A stretch of DNA of 59,198 nucleotides from Zygnema cylindricum (GCA_037447655.1 JBBHKE010001177.1:1-59198), one strand, 5' to 3'; shown: positions 24,542 to 35,590, numbered from the stretch's first letter. A program made the numbers and translations. Notes: a model not told the origin generated them from the letters alone.

Positions 24542-25558
24542 TGTAGAAATTAATGGTCTTTTTAAAGTATTTTTTAGGTCTAAATAGAAATATAGAAAGA
24601 AGTCAAGGCAGTCTACCTCTAACTTCTCTCTCCAACTCTCAAACTTGTCGCAGTCACTGAGAAATGTAAAAGGAAGCTAGAGCCGTGGCTACCTAGGCTA
24701 TCCAGAGGTTTACGGGAAATATACATTAATTAGGGGTTTATTTACTAAAAAAGATATGTGCCGGCCACAGGATTTGAACCTGGTACCTGCTTGACGGCAA
24801 GCAACCGGTACTCGGTAACCTTAACCATTAAGTCTTTAAGTAGTGTTACGTAGTATATGGTTTGATATTTAATTAAACATTAATACGTAGGATAATTCAT
24901 TTAACTGTAATTGTTTACGGGATATATAGATCCAGTAATGTAAAAGTACGGATTACGGTACGGATAAGAAACCAATACCGCGCATGTATTTATTACGGCT
25001 ACGATTATATGTGAATTTAATCTGATGGCCGGAATTAACGCCTAGATCGCAAAAGAGGATTTCGGCGGTTTTTGGTAATCGCCACATCGAATGACACGTG
25101 GTAGAATGACATTAGATCGCGGCATCTCCGAGGATTAAGGGAGCGAATCCTGATATACCACGTGTCGACATTTAGGCCATGTCGTACAATAATGTACACA
25201 AAGTACAGCGACAGTTATGCTTTTGTGTACGGAAGTGTAATCGGATTGGTTCCGTTTATCAGTAGATAGAGGTTGTGAGAAAGATAAGACTTAGAAAAAA
25301 TTAGGAGATAGGATCCTCTCTTCAGAGAGCTTCGTACAAAAGGTCAACTTTGACCCTCCATAACTTACTGCTCAAGGGAGCAAATTCAGAGATTCTTTTT
25401 GCTATCGACTTAGGTGAGTCTTGCCTTTATAGGCGTGAAGGTGGTCAGAGTTATTACTGCCAGGGTGGTGTTCTTCTTTGAAACACAAAGGGGTCAGGGT
25501 TATCCTAGAGCTTCTTAGAGCTGTCCACTCTGAGGACTTATGGAGGTCTCAGGTTTCA
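24542..25558 (+). repeat. Right LTR of the Z array
   Basis: 1,017 bp, starting TGTAGAAATTAATGG and ending GTTTCA. The following ATAAT (25559-25563) is the expected half of a target duplication in RNase H, but its left partner is missing. Confidence 0.85.
24747..24836 (-). other. Antisense tRNA-like Pol III block (Z right LTR)
   Basis: On the minus strand: A box (complement of 24819-24832), B box GGTTCAAATCC (complement of 24770-24780) and T6 (complement of 24747-24752). Confidence 0.55.
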
Positions 25559-25680
25559 ATAATAAGTTTAGAGTCGACCAGATTGTGAGATGGTAGCAAA
25601 TATGATGACCAAACTTGTGCCTTCCCCTAAGCTAATTTTTTGCAGGGAGAAGTGTGGTCTGAAATTAAAGATTGACTAGA
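25559..25680 (+). pseudogene. Orphan RNase H tail of El1
   Basis: The last ~40 codons of pol (MMTKLVPSPKLIFCREKCGLKLKID, with changes) are followed by a stop and the polypurine tract AAAATAAGGGGAG. It belongs with the El1 3' LTR that follows. Confidence 0.8.
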
Positions 25681-25692
25681 AAATAAGGGGAG

Positions 25693-26760
25693 TGTAGCAA
25701 TTGATGGTTCTTTTAAGTACTTTCTATGTCTAAAGTTGAGATACAGAAAGAAAACGAGGCAGTCTGCCTCTAACTTTTCTCTCTAACTCCCACGTTTGTC
25801 GCAGTCACTGAGAAGTTGGAGAGGAAGCTAGAGCCATGGCTACCTAGGATATCCAGAGGTTTACGAGAAATAGATTAGTTGATTTACCGATAGGTAGTTT
25901 TATTTACTAAAAGGATACACGTCAGAACCCGGATTTGATCCTGGTACCTGCCGTCCGTTAGGCAGGCGGTAGCCAGTAGACTTATCCGTTAAGTGTAGGA
26001 CTAGTGATACATGCTATAGGGTTTGATATTTATTTAAATATTACCACGTAGGATAATTCATTTAACTGCAACTGTTTACGGGATACATAGATTTAGGTAT
26101 GTAAAAGTACGGATTACGGTATTTGTAAGAAACGAGTACCACGCATTTGTTTCTTTGACAAAAAAAATATCGCGCAAGTATTTATGACGGGTACGATTGA
26201 AATCTGCATTCAATCGGACGGCCAGGAAGAATGCCGAGATCACAGAAGAGAATCTCCGCGGTTTGTGGTTGTCGCCACATCAGATGACACGTGGCAAAAT
26301 TATGTTGGATTGCGACATCTCCGGGGATTACGGGACCGAATCCGGATATTACATGTGTCAACTTTTAGGCCATGTCGTACAGTATCCGTATAGAAAGTAC
26401 ACCGGCAACTGTACTTTTGTGTACGGAAGTGTAATATGATTGGTTTCGTACATCAGTAGATAGAGTTTGTGAGAGACATAGGACTTAGAAAAATTGATAG
26501 ATAGGACCCTCTCTCCCACAAAGCTGTTCTACAAAGGGTCAACTTTGACCCTCCATAACTTACTGCTCAGGGGAGCAAATTCAGATATTCTTTTTGCTAT
26601 CGACTCAACGGAGTCTTGTCTTCAAAGGGGTAATAGTGGTCAAAGTTTTTGTCTGCCAGAGTGGCAGATATTTTTGCTGAAACACAAAGGGTTCAGGGAT
26701 ATCTTAGAGGCTTCTTGCAAGCAGTTCATTCTGAGGACATATGGAGGTCTCAGAGTTGCA
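25693..26760 (+). repeat. El1 3' LTR
   Basis: 1,068 bp, starting TGTAGCAATTGATGG and ending GTTGCA. It shares a variant segment (about 25870-25900) with the El1 5' LTR. It contains an ATG at the gag-start position. Confidence 0.87.
25909..25996 (-). other. Antisense tRNA-like Pol III block (El1 3' LTR)
   Basis: On the minus strand: A box (complement of 25981-25993), B box GGATCAAATCC (complement of 25931-25941) and T4 (complement of 25909-25912). Confidence 0.48.
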
Positions 26761-27817
26761 TGAAACGCATGAAAAATAATGAATATGCGTATTTTACAAA
26801 TACATTTTTTTTAAATGCTTTTGACCGGATTTGACGTTGTAATAAAATAAAAAATAGAAACATTTAGGGTACATCCCTATGTTTTGAAGTATCTACTTTT
26901 CATTGTCGTTTTCCCTTAAAATCCAGGGAACTTTGAGAAAAACTTTAGCCGTACGAGATTATTTTTTTTACCACAGTGTAGTGAACGTCAATTCTATGCT
27001 TTGAATGTACTACATGTTTGTCGTCATGTGAACGCATTTTGGCGTTTTCCTCATTTCGACCCCCGGACAAAAGAATCTAACCCATATAAAAACTTCATCC
27101 AAAATTACCTTGAAGGGGTGTTTTTAGTTAAAGTACCGCCCAAACAGCGAGTGAAAAACGGCCCACGCACGCTCAACAAAAGTGGAAAAAAAATTGGATG
27201 ACGGAGAGTCCTTGCTATTTTTCTCCGTGCCCGTAAAATTTGATGGGGTCTCGAACCTCCACTTTTATTCATGGGTCCTTTGCATATTTTTTTGCCGTAG
27301 TTGCCTCTCCCCTCTCCCTCTCACGCTATCGCTTGTATTTCACACTTTCAAGAATGAGACAGGACAATATTGATATAAAATGAAAGATCTTTTAAAAATA
27401 TTTTTTTTGACAATTTTTAAGTTTTTTTTTAATGGCAAGTCGAGTGAGAAAAGTAAAAAAAACGAAATTGGGAAACCATGGCGGAAAGTTATTGAATCAT
27501 TGACGTCGACGTTGTCACAAGTGAGCATGACATCACAATGTCACCAAACCCTAAACATCTACAATTTCACAAAAATCTAGACGTCTACAACCGGCGCTGT
27601 TTTTGTTGGCGTCACCAATCGTAGGAATTTTTGTAGTCGGCTTCAATCGTCACAAGTTGTACCTACATCTACAACCATCACAGTTTAAAGTTCCGATTTT
27701 ATTTCGCACATAGGGACGCTCTTCAAAGTAGTACGGAGAATCTTTACTACAGTCCAAAATACTTTAACAAAGTATCGATTACATGGGGACGTTCTGTTAA
27801 ACAGAAATAATACTACA
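26761..27817. other. Spacer, possible decayed TIR element
   Basis: No coding domain was recognised. At 26868 the sequence TTA followed by GGGTACATCCC resembles the start of the P1-type elements. A loosely complementary stretch (ACATGGGGACGTTCTG) ends near 27797, but the match is too weak to call an element. ORFs here look like chance. Confidence 0.35.
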
Positions 27818-27820
27818 ACT

Positions 27821-28405
27821 TAGGGTGAGTCTCCATGTGCCAAAGTAAGGGTTTTTTTGTATCAATTTCCTCTAAACTTAGAGCCGTACCGCGTAAGTTT
27901 CAACTGTACAAAAAAATAGAAAAAGCAAGAAGTACATTTAACGTCATCGTCAAATTTAAGATGTACTACATGTTGTCATCTTGTGTTCTTCGACCCACAG
28001 CCACGCTAAAACACGTCATCTTCCAATTTTTATTTAAGACACATGGACGATGTGTATTAAAACAAAGTTTTTCCGAAAAAAAAATAGGAACACGTATTTG
28101 CACGTGTAAAAATTTTACAAAAATTCAAACGAATTCAAGTGACAACGAAAGGTACACTATTCGTTATGTTTTGTCCGTTTGCGTCCATCATAGTACACAA
28201 TGTGTTTTGTTTTGTCGCGTTTCGTTCAGTACAATTTTTTTCATTCCACTGGTCTGAAAAATATGATGCCACTTGACGAAATGGTGAGAAATCTATGAGG
28301 GCCCCGTAGCACACGACGCCTCTCTCACGCAGCCTCGCATTCTTTCCTTCAAACTGCACCACTCTTTCAAATTTCACTATTCCTCATCCTTTCACAAGGC
28401 GACTC
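27821..28405. mobile_element. Possible P-type TIR element, decayed
   Basis: The left end TTA-GGGTGAGTCTCCATGTG (27818-27838) resembles the P1 terminus. Near 28393-28405 CACAAGGCGACTC is an inverted match to GAGTCTCCATGTG at 11 of 13 positions, followed by TAA. The outermost CCC is missing and the flanking triplets are not identical, so this is only a candidate. Confidence 0.3.
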
Positions 28406-28807
28406 TAAACTGACCGATGGAAAGCTGGAAAAAACTGAATTATGAAAAAAAATATCTCATTATTGTGCTTAATATTGGTTTTACTACGTCACACTTAATC
28501 TACTTTGCAAACTGGTTATTCTAAATCGAAATTTTATAATGATTTTTTTTTATGGGTTTTTCTTTATTATCTTTAATTCTCTACACAAGAATGAAAAAAT
28601 CAATTCATCCACTAGGAGTTAAAAAGAAAACTTAATTTTTTGGTGATTAAATCAAATATGAGATTAGGTTTCTGAAATAGTATAGAGATTCATTGGCAAA
28701 CAGAAAACTGTACAAAGAACGCAACGTCAGCCATGGAAAAAATCCATAGAAAAAGAGTTAATAAGGTAAAGTTCTACAAATATCAAATAAAATTATGCGA
28801 CATTACT
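28406..28807. other. AT-rich spacer
   Basis: Nothing is recognised between the candidate TIR element and the D1 LTR. Confidence 0.4.
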
Positions 28808-29799
28808 TCTTGAAATCACTAGATTTAGGGGGTATTTTCTAGGTCTAAATAGATTAAAAGCAAAAGGAAAAACCACAAGCAGCTTGCCTCAACTTCCTCC
28901 CTCTAGCCCCCATACTTGTTGTAGTCACTGAGGGAAAGATAGGGCGGTGGATCCATGGCAGCCTTAGCTCCATAGGCATGATTGAAGATTGACATAAGGT
29001 TGAGTCCGGCAGGACTCGAATCTCCGTCCGACAGAGCGAGGCGTAGTCGCCAGCTCTAAATTGTCTATCAAAGGACTTCGTTAGACTACAAAGGGTTTGA
29101 ATGCTATTTACACAGTGTTTAGGAACTTTAATCCGATTAACGAAATTACGGATAAAGAACATAAAGACAAGTTAAATTATTGTGCGAACGTGAACCCGCA
29201 CCAAACAACTGTACCAGACATTTGTTTTCAACGGCTAGTATTAAATGCCGCCTTGGATCCGACGGCATGTATCATTGCCGAGATCCCAGAATGGTGGCTT
29301 TAGCGGTATTTTGGGCATGACATGACTTGACGCCACGTGGCAAGATTGCATTAGGAAACGAGAATCCCGGGCAGCATGAGGACAAGTATGAAAGAGACAG
29401 AGGTTCACTCTATGACCTTGTTGTACATAGGTCGTACCTAAAGGACATCGACCATGGTACCTTTTGGTACTGTACAGTCTTTTGGTTGGTTTGTACTTCA
29501 GTAGATAAGGGTTGTGAGAGGGGTTTAGGTATTAGAGAATTTAGAAGGTAGTCGCCTCTCTCCCAGAGAGCTTGTATAAATCTTGGCATCTTTGCCACTT
29601 TTTTAAATCTAATCGCCTAGTTGGGCGTTTTCGTGATTCTTTATGCTGTGGACTCAAGGGAGTCCACACTGCACAAAAGTGCTATCATATTGTCTATTTG
29701 CCTGCTTGGGTAGCATTGGTTTTAGTTGAAAGTGGATCGGTCAAAAATTGTTTAGAGGCTTCCTGAATTCAACAATACACCAGGGGATACAAAATAACA
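28808..29799 (+). repeat. D1 5' LTR
   Basis: About 992 bp. The start is blurred (TCTTGAAATCAC against TGTTGAAATAAG in B1). It shares the order of motifs with the B1 3' LTR: TATTTTCTAGGTCTAAAT, CTTGTTGTAGTCACTGA, tRNA-like block, CCACGTGG (about 29333) and a TATAAA near 29575. The position of the gag ATG is mutated. Confidence 0.8.
28998..29070 (-). other. Antisense tRNA-like block (D1 LTR), no oligo-T
   Basis: On the minus strand: A box (complement of 29052-29063) and B box GATTCGAGTCC (complement of 29012-29022). A run of four T is not present where relatives have it. Confidence 0.42.
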
Positions 29800-29814
29800 G
29801 GTTATTGGTCCACC
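29800..29814 (+). other. Primer-binding site, degenerate (D1)
   Basis: GGTTATTGGTCCACC follows the LTR, two changes from the common site. Confidence 0.65.
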
Positions 29815-31589
29815 CTCTAAGCTGCCCATCTTCAATAAATCTGGGTTCATTTATTGGGAAGCCATGATGACATGGGCCTTGTGTGTATAACGCTACTGGG
29901 GTATTGTTAGTGGGCAAGTGAAACGCCTATCTTAGGGAGTCACACCGGGGTTTAGTGGATTGAGGTTTTTTGTAGTAGCATCTGTCCCAATAGAGGAGGT
30001 AAACGATGGGGACAGTAGTGTGTCCGAGAAGGGGAAAGGGAAGGAGACACCTCTTACTCCTATCGCCATGGCACCCACAACGGCGGCTGTGAAGACCAAA
30101 GAAAGCGATATTCAAACGTGGGAATACACAAACATGGCTGCCAGGCATTTCGTTTTGAGGCACCTTACTCAAGCTCGAGAACCTCCCATCTTCACATTCT
30201 CAAAGCCAAGGGGTTGTGGAATACCTTAGGGGTTTTATAGAGCTGGTTCCATTCAGAAGCTCTAGTTTGCCAAGCAGAGGTTAGGGGATTACACTTACAA
30301 AGGGGGAAAAATGTTAGACTAGTGTAATGATCTCTCTTGTTTGTATATAGAGATGGAGAGTGCCGAGTGACAGGTACTATGAGGATGAAAGTGCACACCC
30401 TCATCATGAAGTTTTGTGATGAGTATGAGAACATAGTGTACCGAGTGCAGGAAATAGATGATAGTTCTTGGAATACAGTGGTCCGGATGATACTTCTACA
30501 CGATAACACTATTGAGATTCGGAGTGGAGGAAAAAGCATTCAAGCTCTAGCTCACGGAATAGACCGGTGGGGGCAGGATTCGAAGAATGAGGGGGTTCTT
30601 TAGGAGGGAAGAACAAGGCACTATTGGTCACACAAGTGAAAGGAGAGAACGGGGAGGACGAGTCCTCTAAGGAGAAAAATAGGAGCTCCTTCTTGACGAG
30701 AATCTAGAAGAGAAGGAGATCCCTCGTAAACAAAGTGTGCTCTTAGAGCCATTAGGGAAGCTCCACAAGAAGGATGGATCATTGATTCAGGTGCATCCAT
30801 ACATATGTTTCGTGATAGACACCTCTTTACTAACCTAAGAAAGATCCCTACTGTAGAGATACAGTATGGGGATGGGAGAGTAGTTACTACAGATCTAGTG
30901 GGTTCGATAGATCTGAAAGTCTTAGTGGAAGGCAAGACTTCTATACTCACATTCTCAGATGTACTGTACATTCCTCAGCTGAGTAAAAATCTTGTCTCTA
31001 CCTCTGTATTAGATGATAAGGAATTTAATACCTTCACTAGAAAGGGAGTCTTTACGGCTAAGTATGGGGATACATTCTACCTCATAACAGATAAGGGTAG
31101 CCAAGGAATATTTAGGCTTAACCTGAGTAATGAAAGGAAAAATGCTTACTATGTTGGTGTCCCAAACTTAAAGATTTGGCATAAGCAGTTGGGGCATGCG
31201 CACTTTGATAAGCCGAGGGAAATGAAAAAGCTTAGTGTAGTAGAAGGCATTTAGTTTGGGGATAATGAAATGATGGATGATTGTAGTGGATGCGCCCAAG
31301 GTAAGACTCACAGACTCCCCTTTCCCTAAACTGCAACATATAGAGGTGAGATAGTTCTAGATCTGGTCCACACAGACATCTGGGGACCGGCTAAAGTACC
31401 TTCAGTTGGAGGGAAGACGTTTATGTTGTAGATTATTGATGACTAGTCTATATACTCTAGAGTCTACTTCCTAAAAACAAAGTTTGAAAAACCAACTAAC
31501 TTCAAAGAATATAAAGCCTAGAGTGAGAAGTTGCATGGAACCCCCATTAAGAGAATAAGGAGTGATAATGGAGGAGAATATACCTCTAA
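29815..31589 (+). pseudogene. D1 gag, protease and integrase N-terminal part
   Basis: Gag is readable in pieces (YWEAMM near 29855; SSVSEKGKGKETPLTPIAM near 30013; NMAARHFVLRHLTQA near 30130). The zinc-knuckle region is absent because of a deletion near 30590. Protease has DSGAS with Asp at 30784-30786. The protease-integrase stretch 30805-31254 is open for 149 codons and includes the integrase zinc motif WHKQLGHAHFD. The core then decays with stops until GGEYTS, where the foreign E fragment begins. Confidence 0.85.
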
Positions 31590-31740
31590 AAGATTACACT
31601 TTGTAAGAGAAAGAGTGTTCTCTAGGGTGATTAAATTATGCTATCTGCCAAATGCAAAATTGATTGCTAATATGCTTACTAAAGCTCTTCCTGCTCCCAA
31701 TCAGAAGTATTGTAGGGATACTATGGGATTGAGTGAATAG
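31590..31740 (+). pseudogene. E-family RNase H C-terminal tail
   Basis: About 49 codons ending in a stop. FVRERV, IANMLTKALPAP and YCRDTMGL are the usual copia RNase H ending, where the resident families have MMTKPVPSP and REKCGL. It is clearly from a different family. Confidence 0.72.
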
Positions 31741-31944
31741 CTGAATTGTGTCACTGTGATACTGCCATGCTGCGCTAATTCCAAAATCAGGGTGTAGTGG
31801 GACTAGGTGACAAGCTGATTTCCTACGCTGCTAGGCTGCCATGCTGCACTGCTATGCTACCATGCTGCGCTAGTGTGACATCGCAGCTGCAGGGCTCTGA
31901 CATCGGAGCTGTGCTGATACATTGAGTTTAAAGCTTTAGGGGAG

Positions 31945-32790
31945 TGTTGATTTTGGAAAGGTTTAAGTCTCAGTAAATTAGTGTGACGACCAGAAGATAT
32001 ATTTACAAGGACACACGTCGTCACTTAAAGCTCAATACCGGTATTTTTGGAAAGGCATGTACTTCAACATACATGTCACACATCTAATAGGACAACGCAG
32101 TTGCGACGCCGTTAGGGACAGCGCAGCTGCGACACAATTCATGACAATGCAACTGCGACGCAAACAGAACAACGGAGAAGCGGTTATGTTTGATATGGTC
32201 GATACGCACAACGCAGCCGCGGATATCTTGATATGATCCGGTACATAACAGCGCAGCCACGGATAAAATGAAAATGATTCTGTACATTACAACGCAGCTG
32301 CGATTGATAAAACTTTAGTCAACGGACGAGATTGATGAAATGATCACACGTGACGTAGTCGACAAGTGTCTATACAATCACTCAGTGTAGATTATGAGTA
32401 GTGCTGATTGTACTAATGTACAATAATTTGGCGTGGTTAGGAATACTTTGATCTTAGTGGTAGCTTGGTTTTTTGACGTATTCTCAGGTACAATTGCATC
32501 GGTGATACAACATAGAGTACATACTCACTGCGAGTATAAAACTTAGAACTTATAATATTTTATGTATCCAGACTTCCAAGTAGTAAAACTGCAAACAGTT
32601 TTTGGAAAACTTATGAGTATTATATCTTGAGTGTTGTCAAGTCAATTGTGTTGAAACTTTGGGAGTTGTCATTGTTTATGCTGCTCTATATTCTGATAGA
32701 GCTTTGTGAAGTTTGGATGTTTGTATAAGATTTGGTGAGCACTTGAAAACATCTCTTTAGTAGGATTGTTGATTGCTTCTGAGAGTGTAT
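31945..32790 (+). repeat. E-family LTR (right end approximate)
   Basis: It starts TGTTGATTTTGG after the polypurine tract. A TATAAAA lies at about 32535. The right end lies somewhere at 32740-32800, before the gag ATG at 32802. It lacks the tRNA-like block found in the other LTRs. Confidence 0.55.
32094..32303 (+). repeat. Six-copy GCAGCTGCG motif array in the E LTR
   Basis: Copies of the near-palindrome CGCAGCTGCGA or close variants occur at about 32094, 32119, 32147, 32209, 32249 and 32291. Related words (CTGCGCT, CGCAGCTGC) lie upstream at about 31766-31890. Their position in the LTR upstream half suggests protein-binding sites; the function is not shown. Confidence 0.6.
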
Positions 32791-32801
32791 CAAGTGTATC
32801 A

Positions 32802-32860
32802 TGTCTACTTCTACTACTACTGTTGCTCCTCCACCTGCACCGGTGGTTGTAGAACAACAG
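32802..32860 (+). pseudogene. E-family gag start
   Basis: ATG followed by a Ser/Thr/Ala/Pro-rich start (MSTSTTTVAPPPAPVVVEQQ). It breaks off where D1 integrase resumes, with a few shared bases (CAGTATG) at the joint. Confidence 0.45.
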
Positions 32861-34355
32861 TATGTTGGCCGACAAGAAGATAGGAAAAAGGTTTTGGGCA
32901 GAAGCCATGAACTGTGTTAACTACATTTAAAATAGAGTCCTTACCACAGCCATGAAAGGAATAACACCTTATGAGAGATGGGTTGGAAGGAAACCAAATA
33001 TTTCTCACCTGAAAGTATTCGGTAGTCAAGTTTACAATCTTGACACGGTTAGGAAAAAGTAGAAACTAGATATTAAGGGGAAACCTATATATTTTGTGGG
33101 ATATGATAAGGATGTAAAGTGATATAGAGTCTATGACTTAGCTAAATAAGATATCATTCTGGTAAAGCACCTAGTTGTCATAGATGAAGGAAAGTCATTT
33201 GATCCTTTCAAAAATACCAAGAAGATAAGAATCAAATTTGAGTCCGAAAGTGAGGAGGACTCGGATCTTCCCGGAAAAGACATGAGTGAAAAAGGGATTA
33301 CAGATTCAGACGGGATCCAAGATAGGGGAGATATACCGGAATCTCCCCATATCCCTAGACACTCTAAGGATACAGAGGAGGAGGAGCTTGAACCTGCTTC
33401 CATTGATAGGGGAACCGGAAGCATTGATAGGGGAACCGATAAGACAGTGAGGAGGAACCCGAGACTTCCCTCGTTCCAGCTTTGGACTTTGAGTGAGGAC
33501 GAAGAAGCAGCAAAAGGCTACAAGAAAAACATGTCGCCTAGAAGGTAATTAAGTTGTCTCACCCTGATGAGGCTCAATCATACTCGGAGGCAATGAACAA
33601 TCTGGAGAAAGACAGATGGATTAGAGCCATAAATAATGAGATGGCCTCCATCATGGAAGCTTATACTTGGGAACTGGTGGACTGTCCTCCGGATAGAAAA
33701 GTGGTCGGTTGCAAATGGGTGTTTAAATTGAAATTGAGGCCAGATAATACCATTGAAAGATACAAAGCTTGGTTGGTTAAAAAGGGGTTCACTCAAAAAG
33801 AGGGGATAGATTATGAGGAGAATTTTGCTTTCTCCTCAGTTTAGCGACAGCAGAAGACATGGAAATACACCAGATGGATATTAAGACCGCCTTACTCAAT
33901 GATGAGCAAGAGGAAGAAATATTCATGCGGCAATTAGAGGGGTTTGTAGAGGAAGGAGAGGAGAGGAAAATGTGCAGACCCATAAAGTCGTTATATGGAC
34001 TAAAGCCGGCTCCCAGACAATGGAATAAGAAACAAGATGAGTTTCTTACCGGTTTGGGATATATCTGGATCAGTTCTGACCATTCTATTTATATGTTTGA
34101 AGATGAGAATGGTGTTATTTTCATTGCAATTTATGTGGATAATTTATTGGTGTTCAGTAAGTCAATGGAAAAGATCAATAAGTTGAAGAAAGATCTTAGA
34201 AGCAGATTTGACATGAAAGATTTAGGGGAGGCAAGACACATTTAGGAATTAAAATGAAAAGAGATAGGGGGAAAAAGATTATAAGACTTACTCAAATAGA
34301 ACCTATAAGGAAAATGCTTTGGAAATTCCATATGGAAAAGGAAAACGGTTGTACC
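32861..34355 (+). pseudogene. D1 integrase end, linker and reverse transcriptase
   Basis: It resumes at the integrase motif MLADKKIGKRFWAEAMN, then the acidic linker (33240-33480), then RT. WKWVFKLKL-type and KGFTQKEGIDYEE motifs lie at 33554-33844, and the palm runs over 33859-34245. The active site reads YVDN (34132-34143) instead of YVDD, so a catalytic Asp is lost even without the nearby stops. The sequence ends in MEKENGCT just before RNase H. Confidence 0.85.
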
Positions 34356-35140
34356 TGAAATTCTGTGGTCTCCATTGACCCACAGAATGAGCAGTCTATC
34401 TAAAGCCTCTAGGATAATATTTGCCCCTTCTAATTTCCCGCTGAATACGCGACGCCCATACACACAAATATTCTGACCACTCTCACCCTTGTGAGGACAA
34501 GACTCCCCTGAGTCAAATGCAAAAAGAATCACTGAATTTGCTCACCCGAGCAGTAAGTTATGGCTGGTAAAAATGACCTTTATAGTTACAAGCTCTATTA
34601 GAGAGAGAGGTACCTAAATATTACTAAGTCTCGGTCTGCCTACTCACGACTATCTACTACTAAACCCTAGTCCAATAGGAACACTATATAGTACAAGAAG
34701 GTACAATGGGCAATGTACTTATTGTACTGCCATTGTACGACAAGGTCTACAAGGTGACACCTGTAAAATCGGAAGCCATGGTTCCTCCTCCCATCTTCTC
34801 CGGTATCAAATAATGTGGCGCCACGTGGCACCGCGTGACGCTATCTCGGTATGCCGCCAAAAAGCTCACTTCGCGTAGCGGCTATAATGTCGGCGGTCCG
34901 ATCAAAACATATTTTACACGGTTCAGATTTGCGTACATGCAGAAATTGCTCCTTTTGGTTAGTCTGCTGTTAATTAGTTGTTTTGTTAATGTTTATACAT
35001 TTATAAAACCCGTCACGTATATCGTTTCGTAACGCCTTAATGGTTAAGGCGTTAAGCTATAGGGAATCTAGAGGTCTCAGGTTCAAATCTAGACCTAGGC
35101 ATCATTTTAGCAAAATACCCATTACTTCAAAAACTGCCAC
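34356..35140 (-). repeat. Reversed C-type LTR, cut by the assembly gap
   Basis: It begins with the complement of the LTR end (34356) and matches the C LTRs at 42853-43743 and 48173-49063 up to the gap. GTACC (34351-34355) would be the left target duplication. Whether it is solo or part of a full element is hidden by the Ns. Confidence 0.83.
35031..35108 (+). other. Antisense tRNA-like Pol III block (C-type LTR)
   Basis: A box TTAATGGTTAAGGC (35037-35050), B box GGTTCAAATCT (35080-35090) and TTTT (35105-35108), opposite to the LTR orientation. Confidence 0.55.
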
Positions 35141-35590
35141 NNNNNNNNNNNNNNNNNNNNNNNNNNNNNNNNNNNNNNNNNNNNNNNNNNNNNNNNNNNN
35201 NNNNNNNNNNNNNNNNNNNNNNNNNNNNNNNNNNNNNNNNNNNNNNNNNNNNNNNNNNNNNNNNNNNNNNNNNNNNNNNNNNNNNNNNNNNNNNNNNNNN
35301 NNNNNNNNNNNNNNNNNNNNNNNNNNNNNNNNNNNNNNNNNNNNNNNNNNNNNNNNNNNNNNNNNNNNNNNNNNNNNNNNNNNNNNNNNNNNNNNNNNNN
35401 NNNNNNNNNNNNNNNNNNNNNNNNNNNNNNNNNNNNNNNNNNNNNNNNNNNNNNNNNNNNNNNNNNNNNNNNNNNNNNNNNNNNNNNNNNNNNNNNNNNN
35501 NNNNNNNNNNNNNNNNNNNNNNNNNNNNNNNNNNNNNNNNNNNNNNNNNNNNNNNNNNNNNNNNNNNNNNNNNNNNNNNNNNNNNNNNNN
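35141..35590. other. Assembly gap, 450 N
   Basis: An unknown stretch. It lies between an interrupted LTR and a tandem repeat, so its true length is uncertain. Confidence 0.99.

Larger units (their letters stand above)
19594..25558 (+). mobile_element. LTR-internal-LTR unit within El1 (Z)
   Basis: Two LTRs (19594-20649 and 24542-25558) bracket a full internal region. The left LTR is preceded by a complete pol end and polypurine tract. The right LTR is followed by ATAAT and the last part of an RNase H gene. A simple insertion would leave a left LTR preceded by the interrupted RNase H and the same ATAAT, and this is absent. I infer insertion of an element into El1 RNase H, formation of a tandem sharing an LTR, and loss of the first 5' LTR by recombination with El1 pol. 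Confidence 0.7.
1530..26760 (+). mobile_element. Ty1/copia element El1, outer shell of the left nest
   Basis: The outer ends are an LTR at about 1530-2542 and one at 25693-26760. They belong together because both carry a variant segment, with words such as GATTTACCGATAGG, that the other LTRs of this nest lack. The internal region is split: gag 2523-3085, then El2 with El3 inside, then gag-pol from 15782. The 3' half is chimeric because two extra LTRs (19594-20649 and 24542-25558) and a second internal region lie before the last 120 bp of RNase H. The first ~75 bp of the 5' LTR is missing, so the element's own target duplication cannot be checked. Confidence 0.75.
31590..32860 (+). mobile_element. 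Permuted fragment of another copia family (E)
   Basis: In order it holds the end of an RNase H gene (31590-31740), about 190 bp of noncoding DNA, a polypurine tract (TTTAGGGGAG), an LTR and the first ~20 codons of a gag. So it is the 3' end, then an LTR, then the 5' start of one element. It sits in the D1 integrase between GGEYTS and MLADKKIGKRF, replacing about 200 bp. No 5-bp target duplication is visible. The order fits capture of a piece of a one-LTR circle or of a tandem; this is inference. Confidence 0.68.
28808..34355 (+). mobile_element. Ty1/copia element D1 (B/D family), 3' end lost
   Basis: The 5' LTR (28808-29799), primer site, gag and pol are present up to the start of RNase H. 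The element is interrupted by a foreign copia fragment at about 31590-32860. It is cut at 34356 by a reversed C-type LTR that runs into the N gap. No RNase H or 3' LTR of D1 is seen beyond the gap. Confidence 0.82.

Noticed and set aside
27545-27560. Telomere-like ACCCTAAAC
   Set aside because: A single occurrence, not a tandem array.
26868-27797. Third PIF/Harbinger-like element
   Set aside because: The left end GGGTACATCC resembles P1 but no convincing inverted right end with a matching triplet was found.
27835-28257. 140-codon ORF as a gene
   Set aside because: Composition is Phe/Lys/Thr-rich as expected from AT-rich spacer, and it overlaps a candidate TIR element.
35037-35101. True tRNA genes at the tRNA-like blocks
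   Set aside because: A and B boxes are present but no seven-pair acceptor stem can be formed by eye in the B and C forms, and each block sits inside an LTR. They are described as tRNA-like units.
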